Shown here: positions 23,464 to 32,177 of the stretch, one piece after another
Layout: every line of letters starts with the position of its first letter
Numbering within the stretch: the stretch's first letter is position 1
Assembly (NCBI RefSeq): GCF_000302535.1
Contig: NC_018708.1
Location: 1,984,001 to 2,048,000 of the forward strand
Source: Acidovorax sp. KKS102
Lineage (GTDB): Bacteria > Pseudomonadota > Gammaproteobacteria > Burkholderiales > Burkholderiaceae_C
Direction of reading: 5' to 3'
Length of the DNA stretch: 64,000 nucleotides
Translations under genes and position numbers: made by a program
The notes under the pieces: model-generated
Databases searched by the model: none
The model's input: only the letters and a program-made list of their open reading frames with translations
Told to the model about the DNA's origin: nothing

Positions 23464-26415
23464 CTAGCGTCCCAGGTGTTCCCGCAGGTACGCCTCAAAC
23501 GCATCGGCCGCCAGGGGGCGACTGAACAGGTAACCCTGCCCCTCATCGCAGCCCTGCGAGCGCAGAAACTCCAGCTGGCCATCCGTCTCCACCCCTTCGG
23601 CAGTCGTCTGCATGCCCAAGGCCTGCGCCATGCGGATGATGGCGCTGACGATGGCCCGGTCGTTGGCGTCATCGTCGAGGTCGCGCACAAACGACTGGTC
23701 GATCTTGAGCTTGTAGATCTGAAAGCGTTTGAGATAGCTCAGCGACGAATATCCGGTGCCAAAGTCATCCATCGACAGCCGAACACCCCGGTCATGCAAT
23801 TGGTCCATCATGGCCAGTGCAGCCGCGGGGTCGTCTACCGCAGCCCCCTCGGTCAGCTCCAGCTCCAGCCGGCGTGCAGGCAGTCCAGCTTGTTGCAGGC
23901 AGCGCGTCACCATCTCGGGCAACTGGGGGTGGCGGAACTGCACCGCCGACAGGTTGACTGATACGGCCCGCAAGGGCAGCTGCAGGTCCAGCCAGCGCTT
24001 CGCATCGTGCACGGCGGTGTTCAGCACCCACTCGCCAATCGCCACGATCATGCCGCTGCTCTCTGCGACGGGGATGAACTCCGCCGGAGACACCATGCCC
24101 AGTTCGGGATGTTTCCAGCGCAGCAGCGCTTCGGCCCCGACGACCTGACGCGTGGCGAGTGACACCTGGGGTTGGTAGTGCAACTCGAACTGGTTGCGTT
24201 CCAACGCGCGGCGCAGCGCGTTTTCGATCTGCAAGGCTCGGGCGGTGCGCGCCTCCAGATCGGCAGTGAAAAAGCCAAAGCGGTTGCGCCCGCTTTGCTT
24301 GGCACGGTACATGGCGGCATCGGCACGCTGGTACAGGGTGTCGAACGAGTCTCCGTCCGCCGGATACATGGCAATGCCCACGGACAGGGTGGTGGTGAGT
24401 TCGTAAGGCTCGACCTGAAAAGGCTGGGCCACCGCAATCAGCAGGCGCTGTGCTAAGTCGGCCGCCTGCATCGCGGAGGCGGCGGGTAACAGCAGCAGAA
24501 ACTCATCGCCCCCCAGGCGCGACACAGTGTCCTGCGTGCCCAGCAGCGACTCCAGCCGCCGCGCCACGGCCACCAGCAGGATGTCGCCGATGCGATGTCC
24601 CAGCGAGTCGTTGACGTTCTTGAAATGGTCAAGGTCCAGGAACAGCATGGCCAGCGTACCGCCCCGCGCTTGCTCTTGTTCAATGTGGCGCTGGGCGCGT
24701 TCGGCCAGGAGCGCACGATTGGGCAGATCGGTGAGGGGGTCGAAATGCGCGAGCCGCTGTATGCGGTCCTGCGCCTCGCGCTGGAGCGTGATGTCACGGA
24801 ACAGCGTGATGGAGTGGGCGGTGCTGCCGTTGCCGTCGTGCACACGGCTCACAGACAGCCACTGGGGGTAGGTCGATCCGTCCTTGCGCCGGCCCCAGGC
24901 TTCGCCTTCCCAGTGTCCGTCTTTGGAGAGTTGGGTGTACACGAGGTCGGCATCGAAGTCCCGGGTGGACTCTGCCACCGTCAGCAGGCGCATTGACTGC
25001 CCTACTGCCTCTGCTTCGGAGTAGCCGGTGATGCGGCTGAATGCCCGGTTGATGCGCACGATGGTTTGGGCTGCATCGGCAATCACGATGGCCTCGCCGC
25101 TCTGGTCAAACACCTGGGCTGTCAGCTGCAACTGTTCCTGGGACCGCTTGCGTTCGGAGATGTCGCGGGACAGCACAATGAACCGGGGTTTTCCTCCGGC
25201 GGATCCTGCCTTGCGGGCTGCAGAAAGCTCGAACCAGGTGGGCCCCAGGCCGGGCAGGTCCAACATGATCTGGCGCCCGGTGGACCACCCCTGGGACTGT
25301 GCTTCGTTGAGCACGTCCATCACGGTCAGTGCAGCCAGCGCAGGCAGCACGTCTGTGACATTGCGGCCGATCAATTGATCCGCAGGGCCCATGAGCAACT
25401 CGGCGCGCGGGCTGTGTACGCTGCAATAGCGGCCGTCTTGATCGATTTCAAACAGCGGATCGGGAATCGCGTCGATGGTGGCACGCAACTGTTGCTGTGT
25501 GGCCTGGATCTCGGACGTGCGCTGGGCCACCTGCGTCGCCAGACCGCGTTCATGCGCCTTCAGTTCGACCAGCAAGCGTGCGAGGTAGCCCATCAGCAAT
25601 GCAAACAGCAAGCCCAACGCACAGCGCAGGGCCAGCACGCCGGGCGCACCCCACCCTTGGGCAGGGGACAGGCTGAGCGTCCACTGGCCATTGGGCAGGG
25701 TGAGTGAGCGACCCACAGCGTCTTCAGCGGATGGAGGGTCAGACGCCGCGATGGTCTGCTCTTGATGGTTGTCCGGGCGAACACGCCACAGTCGATAGTG
25801 GAAGCCCCGCTCGGTGAGCTGCGGCAGGCGCGCAGTCGCCAGCACCTCTGGAAGGCGGATGGTGACGTACGTGAACCCCCAGAAGTTGCGGCGCCCCAGG
25901 TCATCTTCCAGATACACCGGTTGGCGCCCCACAACGCCCAGGCCGCCCTGCACCAACTCCATGGGGCCTGCCAGCGTCAGCAGACCGGATTCGCGGGCGC
26001 GGGCGGCTTCCACCCCTTGGCGGGGGTCGTTGAGCTGATCAAAACCAATTGAATTTTCGTTGCCCGCGCGGGGAACGACTTGCTGCACCACCCCACCTGG
26101 GGACAGGCCCATGGCCGCGATGCCCGGGTAGAACGGCAGCATCTGCGTCCCGATTTCTTCGAACTGCGGAACGTTGCCATGGCCCTGCCTCACCAGGGCC
26201 ACCAGGGTGTTGTTGGCCGACAAGGCCAACTCGATGGCGCGCTGCAGGGCCTGTACATGGTCGCCCGCCACATCTGCCGCCTGGGTGCGCTGCTGTGCGC
26301 GTTCCTGCCGCTCCAGGGTCCAGACCAGTGCTCCAGCGCAGGCCGCTGCCAGCAAAAAAACAGCGGCAAAGGCGGCAAGGGGGCTGCGGGTGGAGGGCGG
26401 GGCGGCTGAAGACAC
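23464..26415 (-). CDS. CHASE-PAS-PAS-GGDEF-EAL membrane c-di-GMP protein
   Basis: Predicted inner-membrane sensor, about 983 aa. N-terminal membrane helix ('LAAFAAVFLLAAACAGALVW'), a periplasmic CHASE domain (with 'SIGFDQLNDP'), a second helix ('ALGLLFALLMGYLARLLV'), two PAS domains, then GGDEF ('RLGGDEFLLLL', ~635) and EAL ('GAEALLRWKHP', ~763). All key catalytic residues are present. The start is a GTG at 26415, chosen because GAGGA lies 8 nt upstream on that strand; longer frames exist but lack such a site. The C-terminal half is closely similar to the adjacent gene, suggesting tandem duplication of the output module. It is divergent from the Pho-box array. Confidence 0.87.
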   Translation of the reverse strand: MSSAAPPSTRSPLAAFAAVFLLAAACAGALVWTLERQERAQQRTQAADVAGDHVQALQRAIELALSANNTLVALVRQGHGNVPQFEEIGTQMLPFYPGIAAMGLSPGGVVQQVVPRAGNENSIGFDQLNDPRQGVEAARARESGLLTLAGPMELVQGGLGVVGRQPVYLEDDLGRRNFWGFTYVTIRLPEVLATARLPQLTERGFHYRLWRVRPDNHQEQTIAASDPPSAEDAVGRSLTLPNGQWTLSLSPAQGWGAPGVLALRCALGLLFALLMGYLARLLVELKAHERGLATQVAQRTSEIQATQQQLRATIDAIPDPLFEIDQDGRYCSVHSPRAELLMGPADQLIGRNVTDVLPALAALTVMDVLNEAQSQGWSTGRQIMLDLPGLGPTWFELSAARKAGSAGGKPRFIVLSRDISERKRSQEQLQLTAQVFDQSGEAIVIADAAQTIVRINRAFSRITGYSEAEAVGQSMRLLTVAESTRDFDADLVYTQLSKDGHWEGEAWGRRKDGSTYPQWLSVSRVHDGNGSTAHSITLFRDITLQREAQDRIQRLAHFDPLTDLPNRALLAERAQRHIEQEQARGGTLAMLFLDLDHFKNVNDSLGHRIGDILLVAVARRLESLLGTQDTVSRLGGDEFLLLLPAASAMQAADLAQRLLIAVAQPFQVEPYELTTTLSVGIAMYPADGDSFDTLYQRADAAMYRAKQSGRNRFGFFTADLEARTARALQIENALRRALERNQFELHYQPQVSLATRQVVGAEALLRWKHPELGMVSPAEFIPVAESSGMIVAIGEWVLNTAVHDAKRWLDLQLPLRAVSVNLSAVQFRHPQLPEMVTRCLQQAGLPARRLELELTEGAAVDDPAAALAMMDQLHDRGVRLSMDDFGTGYSSLSYLKRFQIYKLKIDQSFVRDLDDDANDRAIVSAIIRMAQALGMQTTAEGVETDGQLEFLRSQGCDEGQGYLFSRPLAADAFEAYLREHLGR

Positions 26416-26483
26416 GACAAGGTTCCTCAATCCATTATGCAGGCCCTCGGTGGGCGGGAGGGCCCCAGGGGCGAGGGAAGAAC

Positions 26484-26536
26484 ATGTCACGACGCTGACA
26501 TGCGGTGGACACGGGCATGTCACGCGCGGCTTTCAC
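26484..26536 (+). promoter_or_regulatory. Tandem Pho-box array ahead of the lipid-remodelling operon
   Basis: Four 7-mers resembling CTGTCAY recur at exact 11-bp steps: ATGTCAC (26484), CTGACAT (26495), TGGACAC (26506) and ATGTCAC (26517). They match the consensus at 6, 6, 4 and 6 of 7 positions. A fifth, CTTTCAC, starts at 26530 (13-bp step). Direct 7-mers with 4-bp spacers are the known PhoB-binding arrangement. No clear -10 is visible. The nearest rightward start is at 26616 and the nearest leftward one at 26415, so effects on both are conceivable; the repeats match better in the rightward orientation. Confidence 0.65.
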
Positions 26537-26615
26537 ACTCCCGGCCAGGGAAGCGGATTCCCGCCTCGGTTGGAGATGCCAGCTGAGCCCGTTTTAACCG
26601 AAGGAGACGTTGTCC

Positions 26616-27455
26616 ATGAACGACCTGCCCACTCTGATGCAGTTGTCCACATCGCCTGAGGCGGCCGGCACCGGCATTGTTCAACGCCCTGCCGTTGTCC
26701 CGGGCTCGGCGCAGGTTGCCCCGGCGCGTGGCGCCATTGAGGTGACCTGGGCCAGGCATCTGGATGAAGTCCGCGAGGCGCAGCGCCTGCGCTTTGAGGT
26801 GTTTGCGGCAGAGATGGGCGCTCGATTGACGACCCCCGTTCCTGGCCACGACGTGGACCTCTTCGACGACTACTGCGAGCACCTTCTGGTGCGCGACGCC
26901 CAGAGCCTGCAAGTCATTGGGACTTACCGGGTGCTGACGCCTGCGCAGGCCAAGCGGGTGGGCGGAACCTACAGCGATACCGAATTTGACTTGACGCGCC
27001 TGCGCACCTTGCGCCCCCGGATGGTGGAACTGGGCCGTAGCTGCGTGCACCCCGATCACCGCCACGGCGGCGTGATCATGGCGTTGTGGAGTGCACTCGC
27101 AGACTTTATGGTGCGCAACGAACTCGACACGATGATCGGCTGTGCCAGCATTCCCATGCTTCACAACGGCGTGGTCAGCGGTGATGCGGCCGCCAGCATC
27201 TGGCAGCAAGTGCGCAAGACCCATCTGGCGCCCATCGAATACCACGTGCTGCCGCGCCTCCCGCTGCCCGTGGAGCATCTGGACGGCTCGATTGCCGTAG
27301 ACCCACCAGCCCTGATCAAAGGCTATCTGCGACTGGGCGCCCGTGTGCTGGGCGCGCCGGCCTGGGATCCGGACTTCAATACCGCCGACCTGCCCATGCT
27401 GATGCGGCTGGCCGACCTGCATCCCCGCTACCGCAAGCATTTTCTGGGGGCTTGA
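26616..27455 (+). CDS. OlsB-like N-acyltransferase (GNAT fold)
   Basis: 279-aa protein resembling ornithine-acyl[ACP] N-acyltransferase, which makes lyso-ornithine lipid from ornithine and 3-hydroxyacyl-ACP. Family signatures: 'AQRLRFEVFAAEMGARL', 'DVDLFDDYCEHLLVRD', 'VIGTYRVL' and 'MVELGRSCVHPDHRHGGVIMALW'. An AAGGAG sits 9 nt before the ATG. Some relatives act on other amino acids, so the amine is inferred. No olsA-like second acyltransferase is visible nearby. It begins an operon with a phosphoesterase (3 bp later) and a glycosyltransferase, behind a Pho-box array, which supports a role in phosphorus-free lipid synthesis. Confidence 0.75.
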   Translation: MNDLPTLMQLSTSPEAAGTGIVQRPAVVPGSAQVAPARGAIEVTWARHLDEVREAQRLRFEVFAAEMGARLTTPVPGHDVDLFDDYCEHLLVRDAQSLQVIGTYRVLTPAQAKRVGGTYSDTEFDLTRLRTLRPRMVELGRSCVHPDHRHGGVIMALWSALADFMVRNELDTMIGCASIPMLHNGVVSGDAAASIWQQVRKTHLAPIEYHVLPRLPLPVEHLDGSIAVDPPALIKGYLRLGARVLGAPAWDPDFNTADLPMLMRLADLHPRYRKHFLGA

Positions 27456-27458
27456 CCG

Positions 27459-28328
27459 GTGCGTGCCGCGTTCGACGCTCTGGGCCCTTGGTTGAACGAG
27501 TCTCCGGTGGCTCAGGATGCCGAGCCTGACGCATCTGCAGCACTCGCGGGTCAGCGGCGGTTTCGCGCGGTGTTCATCTCGGATTTGCACCTTGGCACTC
27601 CAGGGTGCCAGGCTGACGCGCTGCTGGATTTTCTGAAACACCATCCCAGCGACCATCTGTACTTGGTGGGGGACATCGTGGACGGTTGGCAGTTACGCCG
27701 CCGCTGGTTTTGGCCCCAGGCCCACAACGACGTGGTGCAAAAGTTGCTGCGCCGCGCGCGCAAAGGGTGCCGTGTGGTGTTTGTTCCTGGCAACCACGAC
27801 GAGTTTGCCAGGGCGTTTGTGGGGCATTCCTTCGGGGGCATCGAGGTGGTGTCCGATGCGGTGCACACCACTGCCGACGGGCGCAGCCTTTGGGTCACCC
27901 ACGGCGATCACTTTGACGGCGTGATCCGGTGCGCCAAATGGCTCGCCTACGTGGGTGACAACCTGTATGAATTCACGCTCAAGCTCAATCGCCATCTGAA
28001 CACCTGGCGAGCCCGCATGGGGCTGCCGTACTGGTCGCTGTCTGCCTACCTCAAGGGCAAGGTGAAAAAAGCGCTCAACTATGTCACCGACTTCGAGGTG
28101 GCAGTGGCCGCAGAGGCCCGCCGCCGTGGGCACGACGGAGTGGTTTGCGGACATATCCACCGCGCGGAGATGCGCGAGATCAACGGGACCTTGTATTGCA
28201 ACGATGGCGACTGGGTGGAGAGCCACACAGCGCTGGTCGAACACCTGGATGGCCGACTGGAGCTGTTGTACTGGCCCGCCACTCCTGCGACCCATGTGTC
28301 CCACCAGATCGAACAGGTGCCCGCATGA
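27459..28328 (+). CDS. PlcP-like metallophosphoesterase (LpxH/phospholipase C type)
   Basis: 289-aa calcineurin-like phosphoesterase. The dimetal residues are in 'ISDLHLG' (Asp42, His44), 'GDIVDGW', 'GNHDE' (111-115), 'THGDHFDG' and 'GHIHRAE'. The annotation 'UDP-2,3-diacylglucosamine diphosphatase' is possible. However, the operon (OlsB-like before, glycosyltransferase overlapping after, Pho boxes upstream) fits PlcP, a phosphate-stress phospholipase C that turns membrane phospholipids into diacylglycerol in rhizobia and marine bacteria. That assignment is inference from context. Start is GTG 27459, 3 bp after the previous stop. Confidence 0.75.
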   Translation: MRAAFDALGPWLNESPVAQDAEPDASAALAGQRRFRAVFISDLHLGTPGCQADALLDFLKHHPSDHLYLVGDIVDGWQLRRRWFWPQAHNDVVQKLLRRARKGCRVVFVPGNHDEFARAFVGHSFGGIEVVSDAVHTTADGRSLWVTHGDHFDGVIRCAKWLAYVGDNLYEFTLKLNRHLNTWRARMGLPYWSLSAYLKGKVKKALNYVTDFEVAVAAEARRRGHDGVVCGHIHRAEMREINGTLYCNDGDWVESHTALVEHLDGRLELLYWPATPATHVSHQIEQVPA

Positions 28329-29416
28329 GGATCGCGTTGCTGACCGATGCATGGCTGCCCCAGGTCAATGGCGTGGTGACCACGCTGGTGGAGTTGGTTC
28401 GCGAGCTGGAAGATGCCGGGCATGATGTTCACGTGCTCCACCCCGGACAGTTTGCAACCCGCCCGTGTCCCGGTTACGCGGGCATTGACCTGGCTGTGCG
28501 GCCCTACAAGGTGCTTGCCCAGAAGCTGGATGCCTTGCAGCCGGATGCCATTCATCTGGCGACCGAGGGGCCTCTGGGCTGGGCGGGCCGTCGCTATTGC
28601 CTCAAGCGTGGCCTGGCTTTCACCACCGCCTTTCACACGCGCTTTCCTGAGATCCTGCAGGCCGCCCTGCGCATACCGCTGCGTTGGGGGTATGCGCTTT
28701 TCAGGCATTTTCATCGTCCCTCGTCCGGGGTGATGGTGCCCACACAGGGGGTCTTGCAGATGCTGCAGCAGCGGGGCTTCAGCCACCTGCGCTTGTGGAC
28801 GCATGGTGTGGATACCCAGGCGTTCCGATTCCATGGCGAGGTCTGTCAGAGCCCCCTCACGGGCGTGCTTGCCCATCCGGTGGCGCTGTATGTGGGCCGT
28901 ATCTCGTATGAAAAGAACATTGACGCCTTTTTGCAGTTGGATATGCCAGGCACCAAGGTCGTGTGTGGTGTGGGCCCGCTCGAAGCACGGCTGAAAGCCA
29001 AGTACCCGCAAGTGCGGTGGCTTGGCATCCTGGACCGAGATTCGCTGGCACAGGTCTACGCCTCGGCCGATGTCTTTGTGTTTCCAAGCCGCTCCGAAAC
29101 CTTTGGGCTGGTCATGCTGGAAGCCATGGCTTGTGGCACGCCGGTGGCCGCCTTTCCCGAAGATGGGCCGCGGGAGGTGTTGGGAGCTGGGGAGGGCGGG
29201 GCGCCTCTGGGCGGCGTGTTGCATGACAGCCTTTTGGCGGCCACGCAGCAAGCGTTGTCTATACCGAGGTCCGAGGCACGAACCCGGGCACTGGAATTCA
29301 CTTGGGCACATGCAGCCCGGCTGTTTCAACAGTATTTGGTGCCTGCCCGCTCCAGCTCACGGGGAGCTCCTGTGTCTGTCACAAAGTCTGTCACGCAGTT
29401 GTCATCTGGGCGTTAA
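28325..29416 (+). CDS. Agt-like GT4 glycosyltransferase (glycolipid synthesis)
   Basis: 363-aa GT-B enzyme. N-terminal 'RIALLTDAWLPQVNGVVTTL' and C-terminal 'SRSETFGLVMLEAMACGTPVAA' (the EX7E sugar-nucleotide motif near residue 257) are typical of GT4 enzymes close to diacylglycerol glucosyl- or glucuronosyl-transferases and SqdX-type proteins. ATGA overlap with the phosphoesterase implies coupled expression. In known plcP-agt pairs the lipase supplies diacylglycerol and the transferase adds hexose or hexuronic acid. The sugar here cannot be told from sequence. The last ~40 nt of the gene carry the Pho box of ppk. Confidence 0.75.
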   Translation: MRIALLTDAWLPQVNGVVTTLVELVRELEDAGHDVHVLHPGQFATRPCPGYAGIDLAVRPYKVLAQKLDALQPDAIHLATEGPLGWAGRRYCLKRGLAFTTAFHTRFPEILQAALRIPLRWGYALFRHFHRPSSGVMVPTQGVLQMLQQRGFSHLRLWTHGVDTQAFRFHGEVCQSPLTGVLAHPVALYVGRISYEKNIDAFLQLDMPGTKVVCGVGPLEARLKAKYPQVRWLGILDRDSLAQVYASADVFVFPSRSETFGLVMLEAMACGTPVAAFPEDGPREVLGAGEGGAPLGGVLHDSLLAATQQALSIPRSEARTRALEFTWAHAARLFQQYLVPARSSSRGAPVSVTKSVTQLSSGR

Positions 29417-29419
29417 ATA
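29376..29419 (+). promoter_or_regulatory. PhoB-dependent promoter of ppk
   Basis: CTGTCAC at 29388 and TTGTCAT at 29399 are separated by GCAG, a canonical 7-4-7 Pho box; another CTGTCAC starts at 29376 (12-bp step). A -10-like TAAATA follows at 29414-29419, 8 bp after the box. The box lies inside the 3' end of the glycosyltransferase gene, so ppk can be induced independently of the upstream operon. Confidence 0.7.
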
Positions 29420-29456
29420 CTGCAGCGATTCCGCAATTGCTGCACCCCGCGTATCC

Positions 29457-31652
29457 ATGCCGCCCCTGCCTACCGCCGATTCCATCCCTTTGCAGCGCGA
29501 GCACCCCGATGCCGCCGGAAACTCCTTGCACTCCGTGTCACATGACAGCGATCCTGGGGTGGCAGAGCCTGTCACAGGCGGTGCTCCCCATATGTTTCTG
29601 GACCGTGACCACAGCATTCTCGCGTTCAATGAACGCGTGTTCGACTGGGCGGTCCGTACGGATGTTCCGCTGCTGGAGCGGCTGCGCTATCTGTGCATCG
29701 TCTCGTCCAACCTCGACGAATTCTTTGAGGTGCGTGCGGCAGCGCACATCACGGCGGCGAAGAAAGGCGAGACCAAGGGCATCTACACCGCAGCGTCTTT
29801 TGAGGCGCTGTCCGCCCAGGTTCATGACTTGGTGGAGCGTCAATATGCGCTGTACAACGAAGTGCTGGTCCCTGCGTTTGCGCAGCATGGCATCCATATC
29901 GTGGCGCATGGCGACCGTTCCGCAGAGCAGAGGCGCTGGGTTCATGAATATTTTGTTCGCGAGGTCCGTCCCCTGTTGATCCCGGTGGGGCTCGATCCGG
30001 CCCACCCGTTTCCGCAGGTGGCCAATAAATCGTTGAACTTCATTGTGCGTCTCAAGGGACATGATGCCTTTGGCCGCGAGAATGAAATCGCCATCGTCAA
30101 GGTGCCGCGTGCCTTGCCCCGTCTGATCCGCATGCCGAAGAAGGTGGCGCCCGACGGGATGTTGTTCGTCAGCTTGTCCAGCATCGTGCGTGCGCATCTG
30201 GAGGATCTGTTCCCTGGCCGAGAGGTGACGGAGTTCTCGCAGTTCCGGGTGACGCGCCATTCCGATTTGGCACTGGACGAGGAGGATGTGCGGAATCTGC
30301 GCACCGCCTTGCGGCAAGGCCTTCAGCAACGCCATTACGGACAGGCGGTGCGCCTGGAGGTCTCGGCGGGCTGTTCTCGCTTTCTGTCTGACTTCCTGCT
30401 GCAGCAGTTCGATCTGCCTAACGCGGCCTTGTATCGTGTGCATGGTCCCGTGAATCTGGTGCGCCTGAATCAGCTGGTGGATTTGGTGAACGATCCCGCG
30501 TTGCTCTTTCCACCATGGAGTTCCGCTTGGCCGCGTCAGCTCCAGCCAGGGGTGTCGATCATGGGGCAGCTGCGCGAGCGCGACGTGTTGATCCATCAGC
30601 CCTTCGAGAGCTTTGATGGGTTGCTTGCCTTTTTGCGGGAGGCCGTGAACGACCCGCAGGTGCTGGTCATCAAGCAGACCATCTACCGCACTGGTTCCGA
30701 CTCGGAGCTCATGGACCTGCTCAGCGAGGCAGTGCGCCGGGGCAAAGAGGTGATGGCCGTGGTGGAGCTGAAGGCCCGTTTTGACGAAGAGGCCAACATC
30801 AACTGGGCCGAGGCACTGGAGTCAATCGGGGCGCAGGTGGTCTATGGCGTGGTGGGCCTCAAGACCCACGCCAAGATGCTGCTCGTCACGCGACGCGAGG
30901 GGCGGCAGTTGCGCCGTTATGGACACCTGTCCACCGGCAACTACAACGTGCGCACAGCCAAGCTGTATACCGACCTGAGCTACCTCACGGCCGACGAAGA
31001 AACCACTGCCGACATGGATGGTGTGTTCAATCACCTCGCGAGCCAGAACCGACCTCCCAAGCTGCGCAAGCTCATGCTGGCGCCGTTCCATCTGCACCGC
31101 CGCATGATCGAAAAAATCGAGAGGGTGGGTCTGGCGGCAAGCCGTGGCGAAGAAGCGCGGATCGTGGCCAAGATGAACGCCCTGACAGATGAGGGGCTCA
31201 TGCGTGCGTTGATCCTCGCCGGGCAGCGCGGTGCGCGCATCGATCTGATTGTGCGAGGGGCCTGCATGCTGGCGCCCCAGGTGCCGGGAGTGACTGACAA
31301 CATCCGCGTGCGCTCGGTGATTGGGCGGTTTCTGGAGCACACCCGTGTTTTCTACTTCTGTGCGGGTGATGAAGAAGACCTGTACCTGTCGAGCGCCGAC
31401 TGGATGAACCGCAACATGATGCGTCGCGTGGAGCTGGCGTGGCCCGTCACGGACGCCAAACTGCGTCAGCAGATCATTGACGAATGTTTGGTGGCGTACC
31501 TGTGTGATGACCGGGATGCCTGGACATTGAATGCAGCCGGCACTTACGACCGCGCAGCACATCCTGTAGACGGCCATGGCGCACAGAACGCCTTGATGGC
31601 GCGCTACGGGCCGCGTCCAGCCCTTGGCCGCAAGGAGCCAGGGGCCGCATGA
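29457..31652 (+). CDS. ppk1: Polyphosphate kinase 1
   Basis: Reversibly polymerises the gamma-phosphate of ATP into polyphosphate. 731 aa from ATG 29457; core homology begins at 'MFLDRDHSILAFNERVFDWA' (29592), so a ~45-aa extension precedes it and the start could be later. The N-terminal and head domains precede two phospholipase-D-like halves. The autophosphorylated His is in 'YGHLSTGNYN' (His490), and a second catalytic His lies in 'RFLEHTRVFYF'. Its stop overlaps sixA (ATGA). Confidence 0.95.
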   Translation: MPPLPTADSIPLQREHPDAAGNSLHSVSHDSDPGVAEPVTGGAPHMFLDRDHSILAFNERVFDWAVRTDVPLLERLRYLCIVSSNLDEFFEVRAAAHITAAKKGETKGIYTAASFEALSAQVHDLVERQYALYNEVLVPAFAQHGIHIVAHGDRSAEQRRWVHEYFVREVRPLLIPVGLDPAHPFPQVANKSLNFIVRLKGHDAFGRENEIAIVKVPRALPRLIRMPKKVAPDGMLFVSLSSIVRAHLEDLFPGREVTEFSQFRVTRHSDLALDEEDVRNLRTALRQGLQQRHYGQAVRLEVSAGCSRFLSDFLLQQFDLPNAALYRVHGPVNLVRLNQLVDLVNDPALLFPPWSSAWPRQLQPGVSIMGQLRERDVLIHQPFESFDGLLAFLREAVNDPQVLVIKQTIYRTGSDSELMDLLSEAVRRGKEVMAVVELKARFDEEANINWAEALESIGAQVVYGVVGLKTHAKMLLVTRREGRQLRRYGHLSTGNYNVRTAKLYTDLSYLTADEETTADMDGVFNHLASQNRPPKLRKLMLAPFHLHRRMIEKIERVGLAASRGEEARIVAKMNALTDEGLMRALILAGQRGARIDLIVRGACMLAPQVPGVTDNIRVRSVIGRFLEHTRVFYFCAGDEEDLYLSSADWMNRNMMRRVELAWPVTDAKLRQQIIDECLVAYLCDDRDAWTLNAAGTYDRAAHPVDGHGAQNALMARYGPRPALGRKEPGAA

Positions 31653-32113
31653 TGGACTTGATTCTCTGGCGTCACGCCGAGGCGGAAGAGGCTCAGGACG
31701 GCGGGGATGACCTGGCCCGCCCGCTCACGCCCCGGGGCGAGAAGCAGGCAGTGCGGATGGCCGCTTGGTTGGATCGGCAGTTGCCGGAGGGGCTGAGGGT
31801 GGTGGCGAGTCCCGCGCGGCGAACTGAGCAGACGGCCCATGTCCTGGGACGCAAATTCAAGATGCGCGCTGAGCTGTTGCCTGGAGGAACGCCCCAGGAT
31901 TTGCTGGAGCTGGTGCAGTGGCCTCGCGCCAAAGGGGCGGTGCTGGTGGTGGGCCACCAGCCCATGCTAGGCCAGACCATTGCCCACTTGCTGCAACTCC
32001 AGGCCCCCGAATGCCCCGTGCGCAAGGGCTCTGTGTGGTGGTTGCGCCAGCGCCAGCGCTGGGATCACAGCCAGACCGTCCTGATAGCGGTGCAGTCTCC
32101 AGAATTTCTGTAA
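31649..32113 (+). CDS. sixA: Phosphohistidine phosphatase SixA
   Basis: Histidine-phosphatase-superfamily enzyme of 154 aa. The catalytic 'LWRHAEAEEA' is at residue ~9, with 'PARRTEQTAHVL' and 'VVGHQPMLGQTIAHLL' supplying the other phosphate-pocket residues. SixA removes phosphate from phosphohistidine; known targets are ArcB and the nitrogen PTS. Coupling to ppk1, itself a phosphohistidine enzyme, is notable but its meaning is unknown. Confidence 0.88.
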   Translation: MMDLILWRHAEAEEAQDGGDDLARPLTPRGEKQAVRMAAWLDRQLPEGLRVVASPARRTEQTAHVLGRKFKMRAELLPGGTPQDLLELVQWPRAKGAVLVVGHQPMLGQTIAHLLQLQAPECPVRKGSVWWLRQRQRWDHSQTVLIAVQSPEFL

Positions 32114-32177
32114 CTTGCCCGGCGATGTCGAGTGCGAAGGCGCTCGCTCTGGACACGCCGTGTCTCTTGGGGCAGAT

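Noticed and set aside
26484..26536. Regular short repeats considered as a CRISPR fragment
   Set aside because: Units are 7 bp with 4-bp spacers; CRISPR repeats are far longer. The pattern fits PhoB sites.
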